This document shows positions 36,401-48,968 of a stretch of 64,000 nt of DNA, one piece after another (the first letter of the stretch is position 1; every line of letters begins with the position of its first letter). The stretch covers positions 868,001-932,000 of the forward strand of contig JAUTDP010000010.1 of the NCBI GenBank assembly GCA_033439795.1, read 5' to 3'. The notes beneath the pieces are model-generated. The model worked only from the letters and a program-made list of their open reading frames with translations. It made no database searches and was not told the origin of the DNA. The stretch is from Sordaria brevicollis. Taxonomy: Eukaryota; Ascomycota; Sordariomycetes; Sordariales; Sordariaceae. Both the position numbers and the translations under genes were made by a program.

Positions 36401-39400
36401 AATATAGTACGGATTTATTAAAAGGGGATAATATCCGGGTTGAATCTTTTATATTTATTAAAATCCTATATAAGAATTTACTCTTTATTATAGAGAATAT
36501 AAATAAATAATTCGATTTCGGTTTCGTTTAAAGTATCTTAAATTATTTTTAAAATAGTTTAGAGGCGTTCTTCGGTAAAATGAAACCTTCTAATTAATTT
36601 TATAAAGCGTAAAATAATATATTAATTTTATTTAGAGCCAAAATTTTTAAATAAAATAATAATTTACTCTTTAATTACTTTTAATTATTTCGCTTTTTAA
36701 TTAGGATCCCTTTTAAGCTTAAAATTATTAGAAATTATATTATTAATTAAATTAACTTTTTAAATTATTCGTTTATATATAGTATACGTTTAGAATATTA
36801 TTTCTAATTTTCCTTTGAAATTAGGCTCCTCTTCTAATAAAAATCTCCTTTTTAAATTAAATTTTCGAATTAATATAATTACCCCCCTTTATATCCGCCG
36901 TAAAGATTATTTAGAGATCCGTACCGGGTTGTTTATACTTTTTTATATATCCTTTAATTCTTTTAGATTATCCTTTTTTTATTATAATAATTCCAAAACC
37001 TATTTAACCGCGGAATTTAGTATAAGGGCGATTTATTTATTATCCTCTTCTAATTATTTTAATATTCGTTTTTTCTCCTCCTTCGTTTACTTCTATTATT
37101 CCTTCTTCTCTTCCTTTTCTTCCTTTATTATTACTTCTTTTTCCGCTATTATTATTATAATTATAAAGGAGTTAAACCCTTTGCCCGCTTTTAAGAGCCC
37201 TTTTTATTAAATTATAAGTCCTAATTAGCGTAATGTAGATTATTACCCTTTTAATCGTTATAATAGCGAAAGCCTTATTATCTTTATAAATTAAATAGAC
37301 GTTTATATTATAAAAGAATAATAAGCCTAAAATAATATTATAATTAGGTAAAGGTTATTTAATAATAAAGAAATAGATTTCCTTTTTTTTATTAAATAGA
37401 TATACTTTTTTATAAGTCTCTTTAAAGAAACCCTTTTTCCTATTATTATTATTAATATTAATAATTTAAGTAGAGATATTCTATAATTTAAGGCTATTAG
37501 TTAACGTTTTATTAATAATATTATATTCGGCGTTATTATTTAATAGAGTAAATACTTTCCTACTTCCTTTTATACTAATAGAAACGTAAAGGATTAATAA
37601 CGGTACTAAACGCGTAATTTCGTTCCTAGTAAGAAAGGATTTATCGATTTATTTTATTTAATTAATCGTTAGGGTTAGGATATTACGGGTTAATAAAATT
37701 CGGGTAGGAGGAAATTTGGCCCTCCGTTAATTAATAATATTTTATTAATCGAATAAAGAGAAAAATTTATCCTTAGAAAAAACCTTTATAAAATTAATAA
37801 AAGGATTATAAACCGGTTTAATAATTACGATAAAATGCGTTTAAATTCTTTATTAAACGGGAATAAAACGGTTGGCTTTAGAATTATTATTAAGGGTAAT
37901 ATTATTATAATATTTAAATTGGATTTTGGGAACTTTATCCTTTATATAAAATATATTAAAAAGTTATTTAACCTAATTATAAATAATTTTAATAATAATT
38001 GGGTTATTCCGAATAATATTTTTAATAGTAATAGTAATTTTAATATTTATAAATTTAACGGTTATAAGATATTATTTTCGGAATTTAGAAATAATATCCC
38101 GGAGGATTAATTAATTAGTATTTCCGTCCTTTTCGGCTACGGGCGCCTTTTTAATTATTATTTTTATCGAAGGCATTATTATTATTATAGGCGTTATTTT
38201 ATTAGTACGGTTTTTATCCTTAAGAATTTAATTAAACTATTTGGGTATAGATTTATTAATTTTAGCGCTAGAAGGTTAAATAAAAGGGGGCGTTATAATA
38301 TAGCCGGGTATAATTTCTTCTATTCTAGGCCTTTTTAATTCCTTAATAATAATAATAGCCGTATTAAGAAGGGAATTAATCTATTCTTCGGTAAAATTGG
38401 TAATATTTTTAATTTTAAAAATTATAGATATTTGGGTTTATAAATTAAAAATACCGGTCCTTTAATAAAATTTAATTAAAAGTTTGTAAAATTTATCGAA
38501 AATATTAATAGTAATATAATTAGTAACTTTAGTATTAGCTCTCCGAGCGAAAATTGTATTTTATTACTTTTTCGCTATATTAAAGTCCTTAAAGAGTTTA
38601 AAATAAGGGGTGAAACGAAGATTTATAATAATACTTTTTTATTAAATATTTCTCTCCTATTTTTTAAAATTATTATAATTAGGATAGTCCGGGTTTAAGG
38701 TAAGTAATAAACGGATTATTTTTCTTAAGGCGCTTTAATTAATAATATAAATATATATTTTATTAGGGAGTAAATTAAAAGCGTTTATAATATTACCTAT
38801 ATAGATAGTAATATTTACGGATTTTTACTTATTAGGGGTAATCTACCGTATAATACTATAAAAATCGTCCTTATCCTTTTTTTTATAATTAAATAAATAA
38901 TAATTTATTTTACTATAATAATAATACATTTAACGATAAGGTTCCTTCCTTTTTCTATTACTAATATAATTCTTATTATAAGGGCGGGTTTAAACCGAAT
39001 TAATTTAAAAATAGTAAATTTAAATCGATTAAAGTTAAAAAAGTATAAGAGGAAGTAGGATAGAAATATTAATAATCCGGTTATTTATTAAGGATTTATA
39101 GGCAATAATTAATTATTTGAAGGATTTGGTTAATTTCTTTATTTAATTATCCTTAATTATAATAAGAATTTCGGCGGCCTTAAAAGTAAATTTAAGGATG
39201 GATTTCTTAATAGGCTTTTTATTAACGTTTTAGGTAGATTCTTTATTAGAAAAACGAATTACTTTATACGTAGGATGGTAGGTATTAATTTCTTCCTTAT
39301 TATTAAAATAATCGTTAAATTTAACGTCGTCGAATTATTTAATAGCTAAATTATTTAATTTAATTGAGAATTTTACTTAATTTATATAATAGAATTCCTC

Positions 39401-40866
39401 TTTATATTTATTAAGGAAAAAGGCTATAATTTATTTAATTTCGAGGTTAAATTTTTGGTAGAAATTCTTAATAGCGTTAGTATAGGCGAGGGATTAATTA
39501 ATAACGGTTTAGCGAATTAATAGAGCTATATAAGTGAAAATAATATTTATAATAATATTACGATTATTAGGAACCTATTTAAAATAAAAATATTTTAAAG
39601 TAATAACCGTATTTTTAATTTATTTAAAGTCTTTAGCTTTATAAATTATTTTAAACCGTTTTATAAATTTAAATTAAGTATAGATTTTTTAGAATTTAAA
39701 TTTACGAATAATACCTTTATTAATATTTTTAGGCTCCTTTTTGTATTATTAAAATTAGGTAGAGATTTTTTATTTATTATTACTAAATTTGTAAATCCTA
39801 ACCTTCTTTTTAAATAATTTAAAATATTTAATAATTTTATTCTTATTAAAAAGATTAGCGGGGGTAATATTACGAATAATATTATTAATTAGGATAGCGG
39901 TAATAATATTAAAAATTATTTTAATAGGAGGAGTTTGCTCGGTAAAAAGGGAGTAAGAAGGGATAAACGATAAAATCGATAAAAAAGAAGAAGAAATAAG
40001 GGGAATATCCTTAAATATAATAATAATATTTTTATTAAATATAATAAATAATATAGGTTTATAGGTAGTAAATAATAAATAAAAGGGAAAAGGGGTATTA
40101 TATATATAATTAGAATATTAATTATTATTCGTATCCTTTTCGAAGGAGGTATAAATTTATACCTCTTTATTAATAAACTTTCGATTTAAATATTATAGTA
40201 CCGCTAATAGGTCCTTACCGCTCCTAAAATTTCGCGATAATTTTATTTCTAAATTATCCGAAAAGTAAGTTTATTTAATAATATTTTCGCTAATAGACTT
40301 TACTTTTTTTAATAAAATTAAAAATTCCTTCGAAATATTAAGAAATCTTCGGATTATTAAAAAAAAAAGTCTTACAATAATTTCAATTAATTAGAGAGCG
40401 AATTCCGCGTATAAGATACGAATATTTAACGAACGGATAATTTATAATAAGGAGTAAATTTAATCCCTTTAGCATTTTTCCAATAATTCTTATTCAAATT
40501 TATTAGCAAAATCTTTAATTTTTAGGTCTTTTACCTCTATTATTCCGATTTTCTTATAATTTTCGATTTTTTATATCTTTTCTTATTTTTTAATTTATTC
40601 CCTATTAATTAAAATCTCGTAATATTAGGGAAACGGAAATTCGTATATATCCGAAGTTAAAGTTTCTTATAAATCTATCGAAAGATTCCTTTACCGTTAG
40701 TACCGATTAGTATTTCGCTATTCGATTATTAATATTTAAAATAATATTCCGAAGGCTACGGGGATAACCTTCGTATTTACGAAAGACCCCGGCCGAAAGT
40801 CTTTTACGTCCGTATTAATTAATTTAATTAGGAATTTAAAATTTATTTCGTCTTTATTATTAAATT
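36400..40866 (-). other. Gypsy 1 gag/protease region, RIP-saturated
   Basis: This occupies the position of leader, gag and protease between the 5' LTR (40867-41338) and reverse transcriptase. I could not read a zinc knuckle or protease motif with confidence. Plus-strand open frames at about 36815-37210 and 37835-38110 are not supported as genes. They lie inside the element, and the AT-biased translation (poly Ile, Asn, Phe, Ser) is what RIP-mutated DNA gives by chance. Confidence 0.5.
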
Positions 40867-41338
40867 TAATTTGGATTAAAAATTATATTATAAAGGAAAT
40901 AGAGCTTATATTATAAACTTATAACGAAGGATTGAATTAGTTTGGGGATCTTTATTTAAGAAATATAAATAGGGTTAGTAACTCTTAATTTTATTATTAT
41001 AGGAAAAAGAATAAAAGTAAAATAAAGTTTTACTTTTATTATTTTTTTTAAATAGGAGTAGATTTATTAATTAATTCTCTTAGAAATCCTTAAGGGGGTT
41101 ATTTAATAACTTTGTAGAAAAGGTTCTTTAGGTAAAAAATAAAGTTATTATCTTCTCTAGTTCTCTTTTTTACTTTCTTTAATCGAAGGAAGGAGAAGCC
41201 TCCCCCTTTTATCCTTTTCTCAAGTATAGGCTCCGAATCTTCCAGAGGGAGGGAGGTACAGATCTATACCTACCCTATTATTTGCTATTTAAACAATTAC
41301 TCGTATATTTAGGTAGATAATAATTTCACCCTATATTA
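40867..41338 (-). repeat. Gypsy 1 LTR (5' LTR of the minus-strand element)
   Basis: Pairs with 27888-28359 at equal length (472 bp). This copy starts TAATTTGG where the other starts TGATTTGG, a G-to-A change as RIP makes in TpG. It keeps some CA and TG near its outer end, so the outermost part is less mutated. Confidence 0.92.
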
Positions 41339-41799
41339 ATATCTTATTATATTAGCCGGCGGGGCTCCTCGTCGTAAGAGGGAACGCAGCGGTTATTATA
41401 CCGGTTATAATCAACAAGGGCGCGCACAGGAGTAATTAATAGCCCATCGATATTAAATCGCTCGAAAACCTCCGGGTTAAATCGTTATAAGACTGGTATA
41501 TTCCGGATATAATCGTTGAATTCAATATTAAGGATAGCCGGCTATCGTCGGCGATTAAATAAAGGAATCGGGTTTTAGATTTCTATAGAAGAGGGAAGTT
41601 AATTAAATTAGTAAATAATAATAAAAATTATAATAATAAATTATATTAACGCCTCTTTTCTTCTATTAATCTATTATTCCTATTTAGCATTAACTATTAA
41701 TATTTATTTATATTATTAATAACTAAAGTTTTTAGCGGGTTTTATTATAATAATTCTAGTATTAAGTATTTATAAGGGAGGCTATATTACGTTGTAAAC

Positions 41800-43160
41800 G
41801 ACCGTTGGCAATTAGTATATAATTATTAACCCGGTTCCCGAAGCTAATTGTTATATACGTAACGATATTAGCGTTATATTAGGTCGAACGCTATACGGCT
41901 AACCTTTAATAATAGGAGTCGAAAGAGACCAATTCTTTTATATTTATATAAAAAATTTGCCTTCTGTTCTATAAATTTTATACGAAATCTATCCTTTTAA
42001 GTAGCGTACGTACTGTATATATAATTATATAATTAGTCGAGGGATGTTAGGCGGTTCTTTAGAAACCGTTTAATAGCTTTGTGTATTAATTCTATACGGT
42101 TGGTGGTTTTAATACTATAATTCCTTAATTTATATATTTTATAATTGCTAAATTCGTGTATCTATAGTAGGTAATATTTATATAGATAAGCGAGTAATGT
42201 TATAAAAAAAATAATTAATGAAAAAGATATATAATTTATTATAGAGATAGGGGATAGGGGGATAATAAAATTCATTAGTTTGCCGTCGAAATTCGTTAAT
42301 TATTAACCGCTATACCCTTTTAAAACAGCTTTTATTATTAATGTATATTACCCTCTTCTAAGCTTTTAAAAAGTCCTTATAAATATTTTTATAAAACCTC
42401 CTACTAAGGATATATATTAGTATTGCCTATAATCGACGTACTTCAATACCTTCTCCTCTAGTATTTACTTTACCGCTACCGTTATTATTTTATTAAATAA
42501 GGCAATTAATAATAGTAATATTATCCTCCTCTTCCGGGTTAACTTCTTCGGGATTTTTATCGAAAACCTCTTTATCGTTATTCCCTAATCTTTGATATAA
42601 TAGAAGATTAAACCCTTCGCCGTTTAGACTTTTTAAAGTCCGAACTATTAGTAGGGGGTTTATAAAATATATAGGCAGAGTAAATTCTTATATACCTTTA
42701 ACGAACGGTTATATTTATTTCTTTTTAATATAATAATTAATATTCTTTATAACGTATTATATATAAAATTAATATAGTACGTCGGAATACTCTATAATTA
42801 CTACCTTTTTAAATCCTTTATAAAAATCGTTAATAAAGACGGAGGGGTTTAATATATTTCCCTAAAATCTCTTAAAGTATTATAAATATTAAATAAAATT
42901 ATCCGTAATTTTATTATTTAATAGATTAAAGGTAAGGTTAAAATTATAACTAAAAGTATCGACGTTAATAATATTAAAGAGTAGGAGGTTGAAATAATTA
43001 ACCTATATAAAAAAAAAAAAAGGGAATTAATAAATTAAACTCTTATATAAAAGGGGGATGGATTTATTTATATAATAATAGAAGAGTATATTAAAGTATT
43101 AAATTTTACTTTATAAATATTATTAACTAATATAATATACGGGTAATTCTTTTATATATT
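41800..43160 (-). pseudogene. MULE transposase relic
   Basis: On the minus strand near 43151-43105 the translation gives YIILVNNIYKVKFN, matching the first catalytic Asp region of MULE transposases (D-N-T-Y-K; Asp has become Asn by a G-to-A change). At 42970-42760, in another frame, NPSVFINDFYKGFKK is followed by IIEYSDVLYQFYI-stop-YVIKNI. This is the known pattern of second Asp, then FP..H..C.WH...N. The frame changes near an A-rich run at about 43009-43021, by indel or intron. Gln and Trp codons have become TAA/TAG. It supports the MULE assignment made from the inverted repeats and the 10-bp duplication. The ends of the relic are approximate. Confidence 0.75.
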
Positions 43161-44415
43161 TATATACTATTTAAAAGTCTAGAACACCCGTATTATCCTC
43201 CTTTAATTACTACCTTCGAAATTAAAGTCCTAATCGACGAAATATTCGATACTATAATTAGTTTTATACTTCTTTAATAAATTTAATAATATTTTAGTAA
43301 AAGTAAAAAGATTATACTTTTATTAGCGGAGGCGCTTTTAAATATTCTATACTTCTTAAGCCGTAATAATAAGCTTCTTATTACGTAATTTTAATATAAG
43401 ATTATTATTATTAATTTCCTATTGAAAGTCGGCGTTACCTTCTTTATTATCGAGGGTATCGAAGGTGCCGCTAAAATAGAAGGAGATTTACTTCGCTATT
43501 ATTTTAGTAATACTAAATAACTTCTCAATTATAACTTTAATTACTTTCTCATTATTAATATAGATTTAATAATAGTAATTAATATTAATAAGTAAATTAA
43601 CAACGTAATATAAATAATTATATTATTTATCCATCTCTTTAATATACTAAACTATACCCTCCTTCTTACGTAATATAACTTTTATTTAATATAAGTAATT
43701 AATAAACTGCGTATTAATATTCCGTACGCCGTTACCCTTTAATACGTATATATAGCTACGATTATATCGAAAGTCGTATTATATAATAATAGTACGATCC
43801 TTACGGTTAATAATATAATTTCGCTATATAATAACGAAACTATATTAATAATTATACGTAAAGAAGGCGTTAATTGCCTCTATTAATATATTAAATAGAT
43901 TAGCCTTATAACGCGCTAATATTAACGTTCGAAGAGACCGTTATTTAATAATACGTTCGTTTAAGGATTATAATAACCGTATTCTCGAACGTTATTCTTA
44001 TTATTCGTAGTAATTATAATAGATCGAAAGAGATTACAATTCTTCGAATACGGCCGTAGCTTGGTTTAATATAATTATTTAAACCGGAGTAAAGGCTATT
44101 TTAATTAGAGATTTTAATAAAGTACCGTTAATATAAGTTATTATAATCGGTTTTATTAAGTTACGTTGAAAATTAGAGGTTTATTTATTTAGATTGGGCG
44201 TATATACGCGACTTGGGATAGGAGCGCAAAAAATTCGAGAATATAACGAATTCGAAGATATTCGTTAAAATAATAATAAAAATAATAGATAATAGCTGCA
44301 AAAAGGTTGCGCAACGGTAGGTAAGACTTCGCGATAGTTTTATTCAATTGTATAGTAATGTTAACGGTCGCTAACAGGATGCGCGACGACGAGGAGGTTG
44401 GGCAGCGATGCGCAC

Positions 44416-44496
44416 GGTGGTCTGGGTAGCTTACTCAGCGTGTAAAAGTGGGTTGCACTAGCTCAGGAAGGAATCTGCACTAGCTCACTACCGTTT
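44416..44496. repeat. MULE terminal inverted repeat, right (81 bp)
   Basis: Exact reverse complement of 26914-26994. Outside it are three bases (TCG) and then the right copy of CAGTCCCGCC. The outermost bases differ slightly from the left end (an extra A in the AAAA run). Confidence 0.92.
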
Positions 44497-44499
44497 TCG

Positions 44500-44509
44500 C
44501 AGTCCCGCC
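44500..44509. repeat. Target-site duplication of the MULE, right copy
   Basis: CAGTCCCGCC, identical to 26902-26911. Confidence 0.8.
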
Positions 44510-46663
44510 CGTCAACCCCCTTCGCGGCTGCGAGGCAGTGTTGGAGCAGCTCCGTACAGTGGCCCAATGTCCAATAATACCCGTCCCAAAGGAGTCGAAA
44601 ACGGGGTTTCCTCAGGGGCCAAGAAGTTGATTGTGGTGACACGTGAGAAAGGTGGTGGGAAAACCCAATCAGAACAAGAGGCAGCGCGGCCAGCGAGGCT
44701 CACCGTCGGGGCTAGGTTCGGACCATGTTCTGGAAACGGGAAGAGAAAAAAGATGTCTTGACCAGGGGACTCGGACTGGGAGGGGCACACTAACTGATAG
44801 GTACACGCAGCACCTCATCGGCAGCCTGAAAATGCAAAAAAGAAGGGTCAACAAGCAGGCAAGACAGGCTCTAGCGCATCTTACGCCAGCAAAGTGTGGA
44901 AAGGTGTGAACCCTGGCTGCGTGGTGATCGTTGTGATGGTGGAGAGAGAAGGACGAGACTCAACGCCTTGAAGTGGTTTGGGTAGCTTTGTGGCTTTCGA
45001 TATGGATAATGGAGGGGGCTGCGGGGTTTTGGTTGGAAGCTTGGCGCCGCGACTGCGTTGACCTGCTTCATACGAGAAAGAGACCTGAACTTTTCGAGAT
45101 GGAAATGCACAGCATCAAGGTACCGGGTCACGTACCTGACGGCTGGGCTGCATACACAACCGCAAACACATGATGCGTGGTCGACACCAACTTGACTTCA
45201 TGTCTGTGCCTCCTTTGTGTGTGTGTCTGGGTATGCATGTCCTGGGCCCCGGGCTGGCTGTCTCGAGTTCGGGAAGTTGGAAAAAGTTGTTTTGAAACAT
45301 CCAAAGATAAGAAGCGGATCTTGGAATCTGGATAGCCATCCTACCATTGCATAAAACTGCACAATGGGCTTTGGCAACACCGATTGCGCCGGCGGATATT
45401 TGACCCCGGAACCCCGTCATCCACGAGGTCGGATACGGATAGCATCCACGATAGCATCCACCATGGAATGCCACCGAGGCACCGAAGCTGCTCAACTTCA
45501 TCATCGTATGGGGTCGACGGCGTCAAAGTTGGAGCCAGATCTGGGTGCGTCATGGACCACGGCTGGAGACGGGAGGAGAAGCTGTCGTTACACAGCCGTC
45601 TTGGTCGATGGCCTTGAAATTCGCCCTGTGCCATGGCATACTTTATAATGGTCCGATTCTTGTTGCAAACTGGATAAATGTTGCCTTCTTGAGCTTGGTA
45701 TCGGAAAACGGCACAAGGCCGGGTTTTCGGGCCATTTAAATCGTGTGTACCTGCAGTTGATCGCCCATGGTAGCCATGAAAAGACCCTCGTCTCTTCAAC
45801 CCTGGAGTACGTACCTATACAAGACACAATGATAACAACCGGTAGATAGGTGTTTAGGTGAGTGCTTCCCGTCCATACTAAACACCCTCACGACTGGCAT
45901 CGTGACGATAGTGATTACCTCGTCAGAATTTCGCCTCGATTCTCTGCTTCTCTCCGCAGTCCGCAGTATCCAGCAGTGAAATTCAAGGACCCAGTGAGGT
46001 CCACACGGAATCCAAAACATCTCAGCGTCAACTTCGGTCAAGCGGAGTTGATGAGGTTGGGTACATGCACAGTAGCTCGGAGTATATGAAACTCACCAGG
46101 TCCACAGAAACTGCGAGTATGGCGTTTTGCTCGCTATAGAATTCTCGGCAGCTTACCGAATTTCAAGAGTCGGTGTACAAGTATGCGGAAATGAAGTCTG
46201 GGAACAATGCCATCGATATCTCGAGTGTTGAATCACAAGCCGATGTTGAGGCGGTCCTGGTGTCTAATTTTTGATCACCAGACACCCTCAGCCACTGCAC
46301 CCTCTTGAAGCTCTCAAAATCCCGTCGTTGCCTATCGTCTCTTCTTATCTGATTATACTCCTGTCCATGTTATTCAGACCGTGTGCCCACCTGCCAAATC
46401 TGGTGGTTGGGAAACCTCACGTGGCTGTGCGTGAGCATGCCAGTCCAGTCATGCACCCCAAGCCACATTCGCGAATGGAGTCTGGGCAGGCATAGGTATC
46501 GATAAGCATTGCCTGCCGGAGCCGCCGGGTACCCTGACGGCTAACCCGCGGCGCTATGATAACCACATCAGACAAACGACACCGACATTGCGGCTGCATA
46601 GTACATTAACATTTAAAGACATACATCGAAACCGACATACATACATATCAGGGAGCCTTTGTG
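44510..46663. other. Intergenic region between the MULE and the phosphoesterase gene
   Basis: Normal composition with CA/TG present. Many short overlapping open frames occur on both strands, but none gives a recognisable product or a consistent exon structure. The last part should be the promoter and leader of the phosphoesterase gene. Whether a small gene is missed here cannot be excluded. Confidence 0.5.
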
Positions 46664-48555
46664 ATGGCTGTAAAAGCCTCAATTCTCGTCGCCAGTGCCA
46701 TTGCGACACTGGCACGAGCTGCGCAACCCGGAGCTGCATCGCCCATCGCCGCGCCCATGCGAGACCTGGTCTGGGGCAAGCTCAACTTCCTTCACACGAC
46801 AGATACCCACGGCTGGCACGGGGACATCTACAAGAAGCACAGTATTCGGCTGACTGGGGCGACTATATATCCTTTGCCCAACACATGCGAAAAGAAGCCG
46901 ATGGGCAAGGTGTTGATCTGCTCCTCGTCGACACTGGCGATCGTGTCGAAGGTAACGGACTATACGATGCCTCCAATCCTAAGGGGAAATACTACTACGA
47001 CATATACCGGGAGCAGAACGTGGACATAATATGCACAGGAAACCACGAGCTGTACCATGCCTCGACTGCCGATGGAGAGCACCTGCGGACCGTGCCGAAC
47101 TTCCAGGAGCAGTACGTCGCGTCCAATCTGGACTACATCGACCCTAAGACGGGGCTGCAGATCCCCATGGCGCAGCGGTACCGCAAGTTTCAAACGAAAA
47201 ACCAGAAGCTGACCATTGTCGCCATGGGCTTCCTTTTCGACTTCACCGTAAATGCCAATAACACGGTGGTGCAGCCCGTGAGGGAGACCATCAAGGAAGC
47301 ATGGTTCCAGGACGCCATCAGGGAGAACCCGGATGTGTTTGTCATCATCGGCCACGTCGGCGTCAAGATGCCCGAGTTCAAGGAGATCTTCACCGCCATT
47401 CGTAAGCAGAATTGGTTCACGCCCATCTTGTTCTTCGGCGGCCATGTGCACGTGCGTGACGCGACGGCGTATGACCTCAAGTCGTTTGCTATCGCCAGCG
47501 GTCGTTACTTTGAGACGATCGGCTGGATGTCGGTGGACGGTGATCTGAAGAAGACCGGGAACAAAAAGGACGACGCACCTTCGACCGAGATCGCGGGCCT
47601 CTCGTTCCACCGCAGATACATCGACAACAATCTCCTGGGTCTCTACTACCACACCGGGTTGAACGAGTCCACGTTCCATACAGACCACGGGCGCAACGTG
47701 TCGCAGATGATCGCCCAGGCCCGCAAGGATCTCGATCTGGATTACACCTTCGGCTGTGCGCCGAAGGACCTGTGGATGACGAGGGCCCCCTATCCTTCCG
47801 AGGACAGCATCTATACGTGGCTCGAGAAGGAGGTTCTCCCAGCTGTTGCCGTCAACGAGGACCGGAAGGACAAACCTCGCCTGGTGATCATGAACACAGG
47901 TGCCATCCGGTTCGATATTTTCAAGGGCAAGTTCACGAGAGATACTACGTATATCATTTCGCCTTTCCTCAGCGTGCTGCACTACATCCCCGACGTGCCC
48001 TACACGGTTGCCAGTAAGGTTATCGACTTGCTCAACAACGCCGGGAAGATCATGGAGGAGGCTCAGGCTATGGAGGGAGATAATGCTCTTATGGATGCCC
48101 GTTTCATGGGTATTCCTGAGCAGTTCGCCATCACGGAGGACATTATCCACGAGAGACCCTTGCCCTCCTTCGTGGGTCAGGATGTTGAAGGACAAAAACC
48201 CCTCCTATCGGGTGACGGTCCCTCTAAGAAGGAGCCCGTCCTGATCGAAGGGTACACAACAAGAGATGATATTGGCGACGATGGCGATGATGCCGTGCAC
48301 TCTGCCATCAACTTTTACGTCGTGCCCAACTGTATTCAGGCCGAGGTTGGGTTCCCACGTAGTGAGAAGGAGGACGAAAAGAAGCCTGAAAAGGTTGATC
48401 TGGTCTTCTTTGATTTTATTCAGCCATGGGTTATGGTTGCGCTGAAGATCTCAGGGGGCGACTACACCAATGATGATGTCAAGAGTTATGTTGACGGGAC
48501 GTTCACCGAGTTGATGGCGGGCTGGATCAAGAAGAACTGGCCTGCTGATTGTTAG
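46664..48555 (+). CDS. Secreted metallophosphoesterase, YHR202W/5'-nucleotidase-like, with an apparent 1-nt frameshift
   Basis: Calcineurin-like phosphoesterase with a 5'-nucleotidase-type C-terminal part, similar to yeast YHR202W; the substrate is not known. Translation from ATG 46664 gives a signal peptide (MAVKASILVASAIATLARAA), then LNFLHTTDTHGWHG, which holds the first metal-binding D-x-H. Directly after this, at GGGG (46820-46823), the conserved sequence continues one frame over: HLQEAQYSADWGDYISFAQ, LLLVDTGDRVEGNGLYD (GD metal ligand), ICTGNHELY (GNHE), IIGHVGVKMPE and FFGGHVHVRD (metal-binding His), to NWPADC. One base is missing relative to the family's HG-G/S-HL spacing. Restoring phase would give about 630 residues. 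It is either a sequencing error in a G run or a real mutation. No intron fits the site. Confidence 0.85.
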
Positions 48556-48968
48556 GTGCGACAGCGGTGTTGTTCATCGTTCTAATGGGTATGGAAACTG
48601 AAGGTATAGCGATCTGATACTGGGGCTCGGTAATACGGTACGGGATATGTCACTTTGGCGTCTAGTTGTTAATGATGGGGGTGGGTTATGGAATTTACAT
48701 GAATTATGAATGGGTATTGATGGTCAAATGCACATAGCATAGCAGCGAGTACTATATGGAACACACACGTTTTCAGCACGACATTTTGAGCCGAACCTGT
48801 TTATTGAACCTGCTAAAGTCATATCTTTCCCATTATTTTGCGCCCCAAACGCCGAGCCGTATCCGTGTAAATGCTATAAAACGATTCGTCAGGACATCCG
48901 TGCAAGAAAGTAACATCCCTTTCCCCTTTCCCAGCAACCAACCGCCAGTCATCTCAGCCTTCGCCAGG
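48556..48968. other. Convergent intergenic region, phosphoesterase / isy-1
   Basis: This holds the 3' ends of both genes. Nothing further is recognised. Confidence 0.6.

Larger units (their letters stand above)
27888..41338 (-). mobile_element. Ty3/Gypsy LTR retrotransposon 1, nested in the MULE, RIP-saturated
   Basis: Two 472-bp LTRs in direct orientation bound 13.45 kb. AATAT precedes the left LTR (27883-27887) and recurs at 41338-41342, so the target duplication is 4 or 5 bp depending on where the LTR ends. LTR ends read TGATTTGG...TATTA, consistent with TG...CA after C-to-T mutation. Reverse transcriptase (about 35.95-36.3 kb) and integrase (about 34.4-34.75 kb) are read on the minus strand in that order, which is the Gypsy order. 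The element is longer than most Gypsy elements because about 5.5 kb lies between integrase and the 3' LTR. Coding capacity is destroyed throughout. Confidence 0.9.
26912..44499. mobile_element. Mutator-like (MULE) DNA transposon, RIP-mutated, interrupted by a Gypsy element
   Basis: Defined by 81-bp identical inverted repeats at 26914-26994 and 44416-44496 and by a 10-bp direct duplication outside them. Removing the nested retrotransposon (27888-41338) leaves about 4.1 kb, a normal size for an autonomous MULE. The right arm carries a minus-strand transposase relic with MULE motifs. The left arm (26995-27887) keeps more C and G than the Gypsy insert but is full of stops. The element is inactive: its transposase is broken by RIP-type TAA/TAG stops and interrupted. 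Confidence 0.85.

Noticed and set aside
36815..38110. Plus-strand open frames of 131 and 91 codons in the AT-rich block
   Set aside because: They lie antisense inside Gypsy 1, translate to Ile/Asn/Phe/Ser-rich strings, and have no domain. Open frames of this size arise by chance where RIP has changed composition.
27000..44400. Centromere or ribosomal DNA explanation for the AT-rich block
   Set aside because: The block is fully accounted for by two nested transposons with defined ends and target duplications, flanked by ordinary genes.
46588..46820. Upstream start for the phosphoesterase in the downstream frame, avoiding a frameshift
   Set aside because: It would replace the signal peptide and the conserved D-x-H metal site with an unrelated Arg/His-rich sequence. 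The conserved motif is clearly encoded in the other frame.
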